This document shows positions 6,199 to 13,073 of a stretch of DNA of 13,073 nt, piece by piece. The notes beneath the pieces are model-generated. The model was given only the letters and a program-made list of their open reading frames with translations. It did not search any database and was not told the DNA's origin. Origin of the DNA: Flavobacteriales bacterium UBA6165 (GTDB lineage: Bacteria > Bacteroidota > Bacteroidia > Flavobacteriales_D > Crocinitomicaceae); the NCBI GenBank assembly GCA_002422285.1, contig DIUF01000072.1:4606-17678 (forward strand). Direction: 5' to 3'. The translations under genes and the position numbers were made by a program. Every line of letters begins with the position of its first letter. The first letter of the stretch is position 1.

Positions 6199-7089
6199 AT
6201 GATTCGCTTGTTTCTATTGCTCGCATTGGTGCTTCATACGCATAAAGGTATTTCCCAAAATGGCTTTGGTTTTCAAACCCAATTAACCCTACAATTGGGC
6301 GCTCCCATAAACGCCATTGGCATGCAGACCAATTTCTTCTATTCCCACAAGCATTTTCAATTGGGAACAGGATGGCAAGCCAAGTTTTACTTCACTGGAT
6401 TGGGGCCAAAAGGCATGTTTATCGAAAATCGTTTTCACCTTTCAGGAAATGTGGCTTGGGGCAAAACCCGTCAAATCAATCGGCAATTCATGAATCCACT
6501 GTTTCAATTCACAGACAAAAGAAACAGTCTAGGCTATGCCTATTATTGGTTTTTGGACACACGCGAAACATCACAACGCTCAGGAGCATGGCTTCTTCAA
6601 ATTGATCGGGCATATGTCTATTTTGAAAACGATTTATTTGCAGGACAAGGCAGAGACAGATTCCGAACAGGCACTTTGCAATTACTTTACATGGACTCCA
6701 TACAACAAATAGCCCTCAACATGCGGATGTGGACAGGGGAAACACGAGGTGCAAAAGTCATAGAAAACAGCACTTATCCATCTTCTCGGGGCTATAAAGA
6801 TTTGAGTAATAGCCTATATGGCAAAAACAGCAGTGGTATTTTATCAGTGAGTTATACCCGAAGTTTTGAGTTTTTGCCCTTATCATTTGAATTGGGCATT
6901 GATGATGAACGCATCCGCCATTTCTTCCAAAATAAACTCATCCATGACTTTCCTTATCTCCTAAAAACCAACCCCATGCGCAACAGACATTTGCCTATGT
7001 TGGATGAACATGGGCTACCTTATGCAGATTCTAAAACGCAAGAAATTAGAAAATCCAGACTCGTTTTTCTAGGACAAGTCGGAGGATAA
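6199..7089 (+). CDS. Exported beta-rich protein, possibly Ntox23-like
   Basis: A 296-residue predicted secreted or outer-membrane protein. The ATG at 6199 gives the signal peptide MIRLFLLLALVLHTHKGISQ. The mature part has alternating aromatic and small residues, as in beta-barrels (GFGFQTQLTLQLGAPINAIGM, then FQLGTGWQAKFYFTGLG). The central part, with NSLGYAYYWFLDTRETSQRSG and YVYFENDLFAGQGRDRFRTG, resembles Bacteroidota proteins that databases label polymorphic toxin type 23 (Ntox23); I recall this from memory and have not confirmed it. With no immunity gene or delivery domain beside it, a toxin role should not be assumed; an envelope beta-barrel is the simpler reading. It lies 27 bp after the beta-helix lipoprotein gene, and miaB begins 75 bp later behind its own promoter. 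No terminator separates it from miaB. Confidence 0.75.
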   Translation: MIRLFLLLALVLHTHKGISQNGFGFQTQLTLQLGAPINAIGMQTNFFYSHKHFQLGTGWQAKFYFTGLGPKGMFIENRFHLSGNVAWGKTRQINRQFMNPLFQFTDKRNSLGYAYYWFLDTRETSQRSGAWLLQIDRAYVYFENDLFAGQGRDRFRTGTLQLLYMDSIQQIALNMRMWTGETRGAKVIENSTYPSSRGYKDLSNSLYGKNSSGILSVSYTRSFEFLPLSFELGIDDERIRHFFQNKLIHDFPYLLKTNPMRNRHLPMLDEHGLPYADSKTQEIRKSRLVFLGQVGG

Positions 7090-7113
7090 TACTATTTTAT
7101 AAATTCTGCCATT

Positions 7114-7144
7114 CTGTCACCCTCATATTTTTTTTGTAATTTTG
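7114..7144 (+). promoter_or_regulatory. Promoter of the miaB-secG gene run
   Basis: TAATTTTG (7137-7144) is an exact TAnnTTTG match, with CTG (7114-7116) as an imperfect -33 TTG 20 nt upstream. The miaB ATG follows 20 nt after the -7 element. There is no Shine-Dalgarno sequence before it. Confidence 0.6.
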
Positions 7145-7164
7145 CGGCCTATTTTGAATTACTA

Positions 7165-8604
7165 ATGATTGAAGAAACAACAAACAAAGTCATTTTGGAA
7201 GAAAGACAAGGTGAGGCCCTAGAAATGGACACTCCTGTTGAATCCAATGGCAAAAAATTATATTTAGAAAGCTACGGTTGCCAGATGAATTTTTCAGACA
7301 GCGAAATTGTAGCCTCAATATTAACCAAACAAGGCTACACAACAACCCGAAACGAAGCTGAGGCAGATTTGATTTTACTCAATACCTGCTCGATTCGTGA
7401 AAATGCTGAACAACGTGTGCGTAACCGTTTGACAGAATTCAAGCACCGCAAAGAGAAAAACCCAGGATTGGTTGTAGGTATTTTGGGCTGTATGGCTGAG
7501 CGCTTGAAAAATCAATTGCTCGAACAAGAAAAATTGGTGGATTTAGTCGCAGGACCTGATGCCTATCGCGATTTACCCAACCTCATCGGCGAAGTAGAAG
7601 GTGGTCAAAAAGCGGTCAACGTTTTATTGTCTCGCGAGGAAACCTATGCCGATATCAGCCCGGTGCGCTTAGATAAAAACGGTATTACCGCCTTTATTAG
7701 CATCATGCGTGGCTGCGACAATATGTGTTCGTTCTGCGTTGTTCCATTTACCCGCGGAAGAGAACGAAGCCGCGACCCAAAAAGCATCGTGAAAGAAGCC
7801 CAAGATTTATTCGATTTGGGCTATAGAGAAGTAACGCTTTTGGGTCAAAACGTGGATTCATATCGTTGGAACATTAGTAAAAAAGGTGAAATTGAAAATC
7901 CAGAAGAGCCTACAGTGAACTTTGCTCAATTGCTAGAATTGGTGGCTTTGGTGAATCCTTTGTTGCGCATTCGGTTCTCCACTTCTCATCCAAAAGACAT
8001 GACCGACGATGTGCTGATGACCATGGCGAAATACCACAACATCTGCGAATACATCCATTTGCCTGTGCAATCGGGAAGCACGAGTGTATTGGAACGAATG
8101 AACCGCGGTTATTCACGTGAATGGTACATCGACCGCATAGATGCCATACGCAAATACATGCCGAATTGTGCGATTTCTACAGACGTAATCTCAGGATTTT
8201 GTGGAGAAACAGATGCCGATCACCAAGATACTTTGAGCTTAATGGATTATGTGCAGTATGAATATGCTTACATGTTTAAATATTCAGAACGTCCCAAAAC
8301 ATTAGCAGAACGCAAATATGAAGACGATGTGCCAGAGGCCATAAAATCAACTCGATTGACTGAAATCATCGATAAGCAACAAGCACATTCTTTGTTCAGA
8401 AATCAAGCTGCTGTTGGTCGTACATATGAAGTTTTGGTTGAAGGTACATCCAAGCGTTCGGAAGAACATTTGTATGGCAGAAACTCGCAAAACGCAGTCA
8501 TAATTTTCCCGAAAGGCAAACTCCAAAAAGGAGATTATGTTCATGTTAAAGTTTATGAATGTACGGCTGCCACACTTTTGGGAGAAGTAGTTGAAAATAG
8601 GTAA
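7165..8604 (+). CDS. miaB: tRNA-2-methylthio-N6-dimethylallyladenosine synthase MiaB
   Basis: A radical-SAM methylthiotransferase that adds a methylthio group to i6A at position 37 of tRNAs reading UNN codons. The 479 residues show the full three-domain plan. The N-terminal UPF0004 domain has three [4Fe-4S]-binding cysteines: Cys39 in ESYGCQMNFSDSE, Cys75 in NTCSIRENAEQ and Cys109 in GILGCMAERL. The radical-SAM motif is Cys184/Cys188/Cys191 in RGCDNMCSFCVVPFTRGRE, which is diagnostic of MiaB. GYREVTLLGQNVDSY follows, and a C-terminal TRAM domain lies at about 415-477. The N-terminus has about 30 extra residues before KLYLESYGC. No other methylthiotransferase type fits as well. It is the first gene of a tight run; the next ATG comes 3 nt after its stop, so translational coupling is likely. 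Confidence 0.98.
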   Translation: MIEETTNKVILEERQGEALEMDTPVESNGKKLYLESYGCQMNFSDSEIVASILTKQGYTTTRNEAEADLILLNTCSIRENAEQRVRNRLTEFKHRKEKNPGLVVGILGCMAERLKNQLLEQEKLVDLVAGPDAYRDLPNLIGEVEGGQKAVNVLLSREETYADISPVRLDKNGITAFISIMRGCDNMCSFCVVPFTRGRERSRDPKSIVKEAQDLFDLGYREVTLLGQNVDSYRWNISKKGEIENPEEPTVNFAQLLELVALVNPLLRIRFSTSHPKDMTDDVLMTMAKYHNICEYIHLPVQSGSTSVLERMNRGYSREWYIDRIDAIRKYMPNCAISTDVISGFCGETDADHQDTLSLMDYVQYEYAYMFKYSERPKTLAERKYEDDVPEAIKSTRLTEIIDKQQAHSLFRNQAAVGRTYEVLVEGTSKRSEEHLYGRNSQNAVIIFPKGKLQKGDYVHVKVYECTAATLLGEVVENR

Positions 8605-8607
8605 GCT

Positions 8608-9852
8608 ATGGAGCTGAATCAAGTCAAACAGCGCTTTGGAATTATCGGGAATAATCCAACGCTAAATCGAGCCTTGGAAGTGGCTGTGCAAGTGGCACCC
8701 ACCGATATTTCTGTTTTGGTTACAGGTGAAAGTGGTACAGGAAAAGAAATTATCCCACAAATCATTCATCATTTGAGCGCTAGAAAACACGGCGAATATA
8801 TTGCTGTGAATTGTGGCGCTATTCCAGAAGGAACGATTGATTCTGAGTTGTTTGGACACGAAAAAGGGTCGTTCACAGGCGCAAATAGTGAACGAAAAGG
8901 ATATTTTGAAGTAGCCAATAACGGAACAATTTTCCTAGACGAAGTGGTCGAATTGCCCATGCAGACTCAGGTGCGCTTGTTGCGTGTTCTTGAAACAGGG
9001 GAATTCATGCGTGTTGGGGCCTCTAAACCTCAGAAAACCAATGTGCGCGTTGTAGCTGCGACCAATGAAAACCTCATGCAAGCTGTAAAAAAAGGTAAAT
9101 TTCGAGAAGACTTATTGTATCGTTTGAGCACAGTGCCTATTCATCTTCCACCACTGAGAGAACGTTCTGAAGACATTCATTTATTGTTCAGAAAGTTTGC
9201 CAACGATTTTGGGGAAAAATACCGCATGCCAGCCATACGTTTGGGTAATGACGCTGTTCAATTATTGAGCATGAATGCATGGCCTGGAAACATACGTCAA
9301 TTGAAAAATGTCGTAGAACAAATCTCGGTCATCGAACACAATCGAGAGATTGGTGCACAAACCTTGGAAATGTATTTGCCCAAAAAAACGGAAGCGCTGC
9401 CATTCTTGGGCGGACCTACAGACGATATTATTTCAGAAAGAGAATTGATGTATAAAGTCCTATTCGACATGAAACGGGATTTGACAGAGCTCAAAAAATT
9501 AGTCTTGGATTTGGCCACACATCCAAGCGGGTCGCAGTTAAATGCTGAACAGGCCGAAATACTCAATAGGATGATGCGCGATGTTGCTGCGCCAAACGAG
9601 AGTAGATTGCTTGAATCGAGAATACCCTCATCAAACCCTGTTGTTAGCCCTATAAATTTCAACGATGATCATTTTGAAGAAGTAGAAGACTTTATTGAGC
9701 CAGAAGAGTCACTTTCTCTGGAAGACAGAGAAAAGGAACTCATAATCAAAGCCTTAGAAAAGCATCGTGGAAAAAGAAAATATGCAGCATTGGAACTCGG
9801 AATATCGGAGCGCACACTATACCGAAAAATCAAGGAATATGAATTGGGTTAG
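8608..9852 (+). CDS. Sigma-54-type transcriptional activator without a receiver domain
   Basis: A 414-residue bacterial enhancer-binding protein reduced to an AAA+ domain and a DNA-binding tail. The AAA+ part (about 10-250) has Walker A GESGTGKE (40-47), Walker B TIFLDE (107-112), the sigma-54 contact loop as GSFTGA (87-92; canonical GAFTGA), and FREDLLYRL with the arginine-finger region (Arg166, Arg172). A variable, acidic linker spans about 255-370. The C-terminus has a Fis-type helix-turn-helix, LGISERTLYRKIKEYE. There is no N-terminal sensor or response-receiver domain, so its control must be by other means. It sits 3 nt after miaB and 38 bp before lptE. A similar activator next to miaB and lptE is, from memory, recurrent in Bacteroidota. 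Its targets are unknown. Confidence 0.93.
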   Translation: MELNQVKQRFGIIGNNPTLNRALEVAVQVAPTDISVLVTGESGTGKEIIPQIIHHLSARKHGEYIAVNCGAIPEGTIDSELFGHEKGSFTGANSERKGYFEVANNGTIFLDEVVELPMQTQVRLLRVLETGEFMRVGASKPQKTNVRVVAATNENLMQAVKKGKFREDLLYRLSTVPIHLPPLRERSEDIHLLFRKFANDFGEKYRMPAIRLGNDAVQLLSMNAWPGNIRQLKNVVEQISVIEHNREIGAQTLEMYLPKKTEALPFLGGPTDDIISERELMYKVLFDMKRDLTELKKLVLDLATHPSGSQLNAEQAEILNRMMRDVAAPNESRLLESRIPSSNPVVSPINFNDDHFEEVEDFIEPEESLSLEDREKELIIKALEKHRGKRKYAALELGISERTLYRKIKEYELG

Positions 9853-9890
9853 CAATTTTCATAATCCTTCTTATCTTTAGGCCATAATCA

Positions 9891-10412
9891 ATGAAAAACA
9901 TTTTTCAAATAGCAACTCTGATAACTTTAATTGCAACATTGAGTGCTTGTTTCCCAACGAGTATTGGGTTCAAAGATGCTTCTATGGATCCTGATTTAAA
10001 ATTCTTCGCTATTGAAAATTTTGAACAAATTGCTGCAAACACCCCTATGAATTACCCCGTTCAATTTACAGAGTTTTTGAAAGATGGTATTGTTAGCAAC
10101 ACCAAACTCAAATTAGTCCCAGTTGACAATACAAACGCTCATCTGGTATTTAGTGGCGATATCAATCGCTTCGACCTGATGCCTGTTTCCATTCAAACGG
10201 ATAATCAAGCTGCTCAAACCAGATTAACCGTAGGCATGAAAGTTACCATAGATAACTTATTAAAACCAGAGAAATCAATGAATTTTAATATAGTTCGCTT
10301 TGTAGATTTCAATAGCGACAGCGACTATAATGCACTAGAAAATCAGCTCTTGGAAAACATCAACCAACAATTGTTGCAAGACATATTAAATCAACTTCAA
10401 TCGGATTGGTAA
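9891..10412 (+). CDS. lptE: LptE-family lipoprotein for LPS assembly
   Basis: A 173-residue predicted lipoprotein. MKNIFQIATLITLIATLSAC ends in a lipobox with Cys20. LptE-type proteins plug the LptD outer-membrane translocon and help deliver LPS to the cell surface. The pattern here fits the Bacteroidota version: an early strand (KFFAIENFEQIA), then FTEFLKDGIVSNTKLKLV, then HLVFSGDINRFDLMPV, a long basic strand RLTVGMKVTIDNLL, and a C-terminal amphipathic helix ENQLLENINQQLLQDILNQL. The family is divergent, so the call rests on both sequence pattern and gene neighbourhood. Its stop TAA overlaps the next ATG by one base (TAATG), indicating translational coupling. A weak -7-like TATCTTTA lies at 9872-9879, so it may also have its own start. 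Confidence 0.87.
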   Translation: MKNIFQIATLITLIATLSACFPTSIGFKDASMDPDLKFFAIENFEQIAANTPMNYPVQFTEFLKDGIVSNTKLKLVPVDNTNAHLVFSGDINRFDLMPVSIQTDNQAAQTRLTVGMKVTIDNLLKPEKSMNFNIVRFVDFNSDSDYNALENQLLENINQQLLQDILNQLQSDW

Positions 10413-11491
10413 TGAATACAGCAGAAATTGGAGCAGCAATAAAAAACCCACACCATTTGGGACGCGAACATGTAGCAGATTTACATGCCTTGTGTGAAAA
10501 GCACAAGTTTTCGGGTGTGTTGCACTTGCTCTATTTAAAAGCTCTTAGCAATTGTAAATCGGTTGATTTCGATGAGAAACTCAAAGCCTTTGCGATCAAA
10601 ATACCCGACCGACAAGTGCTTTTTGAATTGATACATGATGATAAGGCTTTGTCCAATATTCCAACTGAAGTAGAATCAATACCTGAAATTGAGAATGCTG
10701 TTGAAATCATTTCTAGCCCAGCTACAGATATAATAGATTCAATCGAGGATCCAGATAAAGCTACTGAATATTCCGTTGAAACAATGTCGTCAATGGACAA
10801 TTCGATTCAATATGAACCTGGTCAAATTGAGGAAAACGATCGAGTTCAAGAAATTGAAGAAAATTTTATATTGCCTGAAGTCATTGAAGCATCGAGCAAA
10901 GAGCGGGCTCGTAAAAGCACCGAAGAATTTATAGATAATAATATTGTGTTTGAAGGGTTTTCAGATAATACAGTTCAGGAAACGGAAATTGAAACCCAAG
11001 AAATAGATTCCATCGAATACGTTTCAAAGTCTATTCAAACATTCGAATTAGGGCAAGTAGAAGAAGCTTATCAAAAGGCAGAAAAAGCACCTCAGACCGA
11101 GACAAAATCGCGTTCATTCTATGATTGGTTGGATGTAAATCCCTCTCATAACAAAACAAAAACTGAGTCCGAACAAACAGTAAGTGACGTTCCGGTGGTT
11201 CATCAATCTGAATCGAAAGAAAAGGTTAACGCACTTTTAGACCAGTTTATAGAGAACGAACCGCGCATCTCTAAACCGAAAGCGGAATTCTACTCACCAA
11301 TAAAAAGCGCGAAGGAAAGTTTGAGTGAAGACGGCATCCCAGTCAGTGAAACATTGGCCAAGATTTATGAGCTACAAGGAAATTATCCGAAAGCCATTGC
11401 AATTTATGAGAAATTAATTGCACTTATTCCAAATAAAAGTAGTTACTTTGCAACCCAAATTGAGAAAATTAAAAATCATTTAATATCATAG
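10412..11491 (+). CDS. Conserved Bacteroidota protein with acidic linker and C-terminal TPR
   Basis: A 359-residue cytoplasmic-looking protein with no signal peptide or membrane segment. I start it at the ATG overlapping the lptE stop (TAATG); an in-frame TTG six bases upstream is less likely. An N-terminal helical part (about 1-76) is followed by a long low-complexity acidic linker (about 77-230) rich in Glu, Asp, Ser and Ile. The C-terminal part then shows SFYDWL (about 235-240), LLDQFIENEPRI (about 275-286), EFYSPIKSAKESL, and a TPR-type helix pair ETLAKIYELQGNYPKAIAIYEKLIAL. From memory, proteins with this exact C-terminal arrangement sit between lptE and secG across Bacteroidota, annotated only as tetratricopeptide repeat protein. 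The function is unknown. The position suggests a link with Sec export or LPS transport, but this is inference. Confidence 0.85.
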   Translation: MNTAEIGAAIKNPHHLGREHVADLHALCEKHKFSGVLHLLYLKALSNCKSVDFDEKLKAFAIKIPDRQVLFELIHDDKALSNIPTEVESIPEIENAVEIISSPATDIIDSIEDPDKATEYSVETMSSMDNSIQYEPGQIEENDRVQEIEENFILPEVIEASSKERARKSTEEFIDNNIVFEGFSDNTVQETEIETQEIDSIEYVSKSIQTFELGQVEEAYQKAEKAPQTETKSRSFYDWLDVNPSHNKTKTESEQTVSDVPVVHQSESKEKVNALLDQFIENEPRISKPKAEFYSPIKSAKESLSEDGIPVSETLAKIYELQGNYPKAIAIYEKLIALIPNKSSYFATQIEKIKNHLIS

Positions 11492-11492
11492 T

Positions 11493-11783
11493 ATGTTAGC
11501 TTTCATAGGTATATTGTCAATTATTGTTAGCGTTGGGCTAATTTTTGTTGTGTTGGTTCAGAATCCAAAAGGAGGCGGAATCTCTTCTAATTTCGGTGCG
11601 CCAGGTCAATTGGGTGGAGTTAAAAGAGCCAATGATTTTATTGAAAAAGCAACATGGACATTAGCGGGCACATTAGGTGTTTTGGCGCTTATCGCGGTTA
11701 TTTTGGTTGAGCGTCCTAAGAGACCACAACAAAACGATGAACCTCAATTAGAGCAGCCAGCTGATGGCCAACAACCAGGTTAA
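11493..11783 (+). CDS. secG: Preprotein translocase subunit SecG
   Basis: A 96-residue inner-membrane protein, the accessory subunit of the SecYEG channel that eases SecA-driven protein export. It has two transmembrane helices (about 2-22 and 53-72) joined by the diagnostic motif LVQNPKGGGISSNFG. The glycine-rich loop and the following GGVKRANDFIEKATW match the family pattern. The C-terminal tail (about 74-96) is hydrophilic and rich in Gln and Pro, as is common in Bacteroidota SecG. The ATG lies one base after the upstream stop, so it is translationally linked to the TPR protein gene. A strong terminator at 11805-11831 closes the run. In many Bacteroidota groES-groEL follow secG, from memory; here they do not. 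Confidence 0.96.
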   Translation: MLAFIGILSIIVSVGLIFVVLVQNPKGGGISSNFGAPGQLGGVKRANDFIEKATWTLAGTLGVLALIAVILVERPKRPQQNDEPQLEQPADGQQPG

Positions 11784-11804
11784 TTAGATCTTTCTATAAT
11801 TCGC

Positions 11805-11831
11805 GCCCGGCTTTTTGTCGGGCTTTTTTTT
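11805..11831 (+). terminator. Rho-independent terminator after secG
   Basis: GCCCGGC (11805-11811), loop TTTTT, GTCGGGC (11817-11823) and eight Ts (11824-11831). The 7-bp stem contains one G-U pair. Confidence 0.9.
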
Positions 11832-11866
11832 GATATCACAGGCACAATTATTGCTTAGTAACACGC

Positions 11867-12805
11867 ATGAATATCACTCTCCTGAGTTTATTTTTTCAAT
11901 TACAATTGCTTGGCACTCTTGAAAACAAGCCTGTCGTGTTGTGCGCTGATCCCGCTGTTTTTCACACAAGTGTTTTGCTTTCGATTTGCCAAATTGAAAC
12001 GAGCAATGATTTTTCATTTGGTTTGTGCTGGAGCGAAAAGAGCAACCCCAGCATATTCGATGATTTTACCATTTTTAATAATGAACAAAGTTCATTTGAG
12101 TTTCGTGTTAGCGACTTAAACCCAAATACAATTTATCACTTCAGATTTTTTAGTTTGGATAAAAATGGAAACACCATTTACTATAGTTCATTTCAGATTC
12201 AAACCATACGGGAACTTCAGGTTGGCGATTATTATCAAGGAGGAATAATTTGCTACATTTTCGCGCCTAGTGACTCACTTTTTTTTGTGCCTTGGGAGCA
12301 ACATGGTTTAATTATATCTAAAGAAGATTTGGGGTTTGCACAATGGGGTATGCACGGGCGACCAATTAGCGACAGCACACACACGGGATTGGGTTTTGGA
12401 AAATTGAACACCGAAAAGATTTTAAAACAACTAGGTGTTGCATCCGTTACTTATTATTCGCCGAATGCCAGTGGACTGAAAATTGTGTATCCTTGCGCAG
12501 CTCTTTTATGTCATGAATTTGTCTCTGATGGTTATGACGATTGGTTTTTACCCAGCAAAGGAGAATGGGAAAAGCTTTATTTGAAACTTGACTTTTTATC
12601 CATACTCGCTCTAAATCCTAATCTCGACTATTGGTCATCATCTGAGGTATATTTCACTTGGAAATTTAATAAAGACAGGCCAAGGTATACGAAATACCAC
12701 CACAAACGCGCGTGGCAAGTTAGACTTAGATCGAAAGAACTTGTCGTTTACACCATGGCGTCCAAAAAAAACAGTGTTTTAGTACGTGCCATGCGCTATT
12801 TTTAG
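11867..12805 (+). CDS. Fn3-like plus DUF1566-like domain protein
   Basis: A 312-residue protein of unknown function. The N-terminus MNITLLSLFFQLQLLGT is hydrophobic and could be a short signal peptide, though a weak one; other in-frame starts are not better. Residues about 30-113 look like the Fn3/Ig-like repeat common in Bacteroidota surface proteins (FGLCWSEKSNPSI, then FRVSDLNPNTIYHFRFFSLDKNGN). Residues about 118-312 fit the DUF1566 / Fibrobacter-type C-terminal domain with a lectin-like pattern: DYYQGGIICYIF, then DLGFAQWG, then SDGYDDWFLPSKGEWEKLY, DYWSSSE, and a closing VLVRAMRYF. Proteins with this domain are generally extracellular; ligand binding is suspected but not shown here. It is read alone after the secG terminator; no clear -7 element was found upstream. 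Confidence 0.82.
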   Translation: MNITLLSLFFQLQLLGTLENKPVVLCADPAVFHTSVLLSICQIETSNDFSFGLCWSEKSNPSIFDDFTIFNNEQSSFEFRVSDLNPNTIYHFRFFSLDKNGNTIYYSSFQIQTIRELQVGDYYQGGIICYIFAPSDSLFFVPWEQHGLIISKEDLGFAQWGMHGRPISDSTHTGLGFGKLNTEKILKQLGVASVTYYSPNASGLKIVYPCAALLCHEFVSDGYDDWFLPSKGEWEKLYLKLDFLSILALNPNLDYWSSSEVYFTWKFNKDRPRYTKYHHKRAWQVRLRSKELVVYTMASKKNSVLVRAMRYF

Positions 12806-12839
12806 AGGCATTTGGTAAGCCAATAACGCATGATTACTT
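12806..12839. other. 34-bp convergent gap between two genes
   Basis: The genes on either side end here facing each other. I see no convincing hairpin with a T-run on either strand. Confidence 0.5.
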
Positions 12840-13073
12840 TTAATTATTGAGTTTAGAAAAAATATACGCCGCCAATCCGCCTGTAACGAACATAATTAAT
12901 GAATAGAGCGCAGGCACAACAGCAATTGTTGGGTTATTGAGCAAAGTTGCTGACGTTGCAATAGCAATGGCTAAAGTGCCATTTTGAATACCAGCTTCCA
13001 TGGAAATGGTTGAGGCTTGTTTGAAATTCAGTCCCAATGATTTTGCTACGAAAAATCCAAGAACCATTGTGAG
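12840..13073 (-). CDS. Bile acid:sodium symporter family protein, C-terminal part
   Basis: Only the last 77 residues lie in the window; the frame is open to the right edge. The sequence contains GFFVAKSLGLNFKQAST followed by ISMEAGIQNGTLAIAIATS, the E-x-G-x-Q-N motif of a discontinuous helix that helps form the substrate- and sodium-binding site in the BASS (SBF) family. A final hydrophobic helix, VVPALYSLIMFVTGGLAAYIF, and the short tail SKLNN complete it. These are sodium-coupled inner-membrane carriers for organic anions; the true substrate in bacteria is seldom bile acids and cannot be told here. Confidence 0.9.
   Translation of the reverse strand, partial: LTMVLGFFVAKSLGLNFKQASTISMEAGIQNGTLAIAIATSATLLNNPTIAVVPALYSLIMFVTGGLAAYIFSKLNN

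Noticed and set aside
9297..9662. 121-codon minus-strand frame inside the sigma-54 activator gene
   Set aside because: It is fully antisense to a well-supported gene and shows no recognisable domain or start context.
1..13073. CRISPR array, insertion sequence with transposase, prophage genes or a defence operon
   Set aside because: I found no regularly spaced repeats, no transposase, integrase or phage structural gene, and no nuclease, toxin-antitoxin or restriction-modification motif that stands up to inspection.

Overview
The window reads as chromosomal DNA of a Bacteroidota (Bacteroidetes) bacterium. It is AT-rich, has A-rich leaders with no Shine-Dalgarno sequences, and carries several matches to the Bacteroidota -7 promoter element TAnnTTTG. 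Most secreted products are lipoproteins or SPase I exports, and the gene order miaB / sigma-54-type activator / lptE / TPR protein / secG is one I associate with this phylum. The exact genus cannot be called. Nothing looks like a phage, plasmid, CRISPR array or defence island: this is mostly housekeeping and cell-envelope DNA with a few odd intergenic structures.

Layout. (1) 1-1316, minus strand: thymidylate synthase (thyA) followed by a truncated small outer-membrane beta-barrel-like protein. A 172-bp divergent region separates thyA from the next gene. (2) 1489-3675, plus: an S41 carboxy-terminal processing peptidase with a PDZ domain, then a DUF1573 lipoprotein. (3) 3725-3864: tRNA-Leu(GAG) with a consensus promoter and a strong terminator. 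(4) 3865-4113: non-coding, holding a second copy of the tRNA 3' end, a 110-bp segment bounded by imperfect inverted repeats, and the terminator of the next gene. (5) 4114-4566, minus: a small unknown lipoprotein. (6) 4567-4800: non-coding, with two perfect hairpins. (7) 4801-7089, plus: a beta-helix lipoprotein and an exported beta-rich protein. (8) 7165-11783, plus: a tight run of miaB, a receiver-less sigma-54-type activator, lptE, a conserved acidic/TPR protein and secG, closed by a terminator. (9) 11867-12805, plus: an Fn3-like plus DUF1566-like protein. (10) 12840-13073, minus: the C-terminal end of a bile acid:sodium symporter family transporter.

How the genes fit together. The miaB-secG block joins tRNA modification, transcription control, LPS transport (LptE) and Sec export (SecG). 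Intergenic gaps within it range from a 1-nt overlap to 38 bp, so co-transcription is likely from the promoter at 7137-7144. The flanking genes encode envelope proteins typical of Bacteroidota. The least explained parts are the tRNA-Leu 3'-end duplication with its adjoining inverted-repeat segment, the intergenic palindromes, and the function of the conserved TPR protein between lptE and secG.
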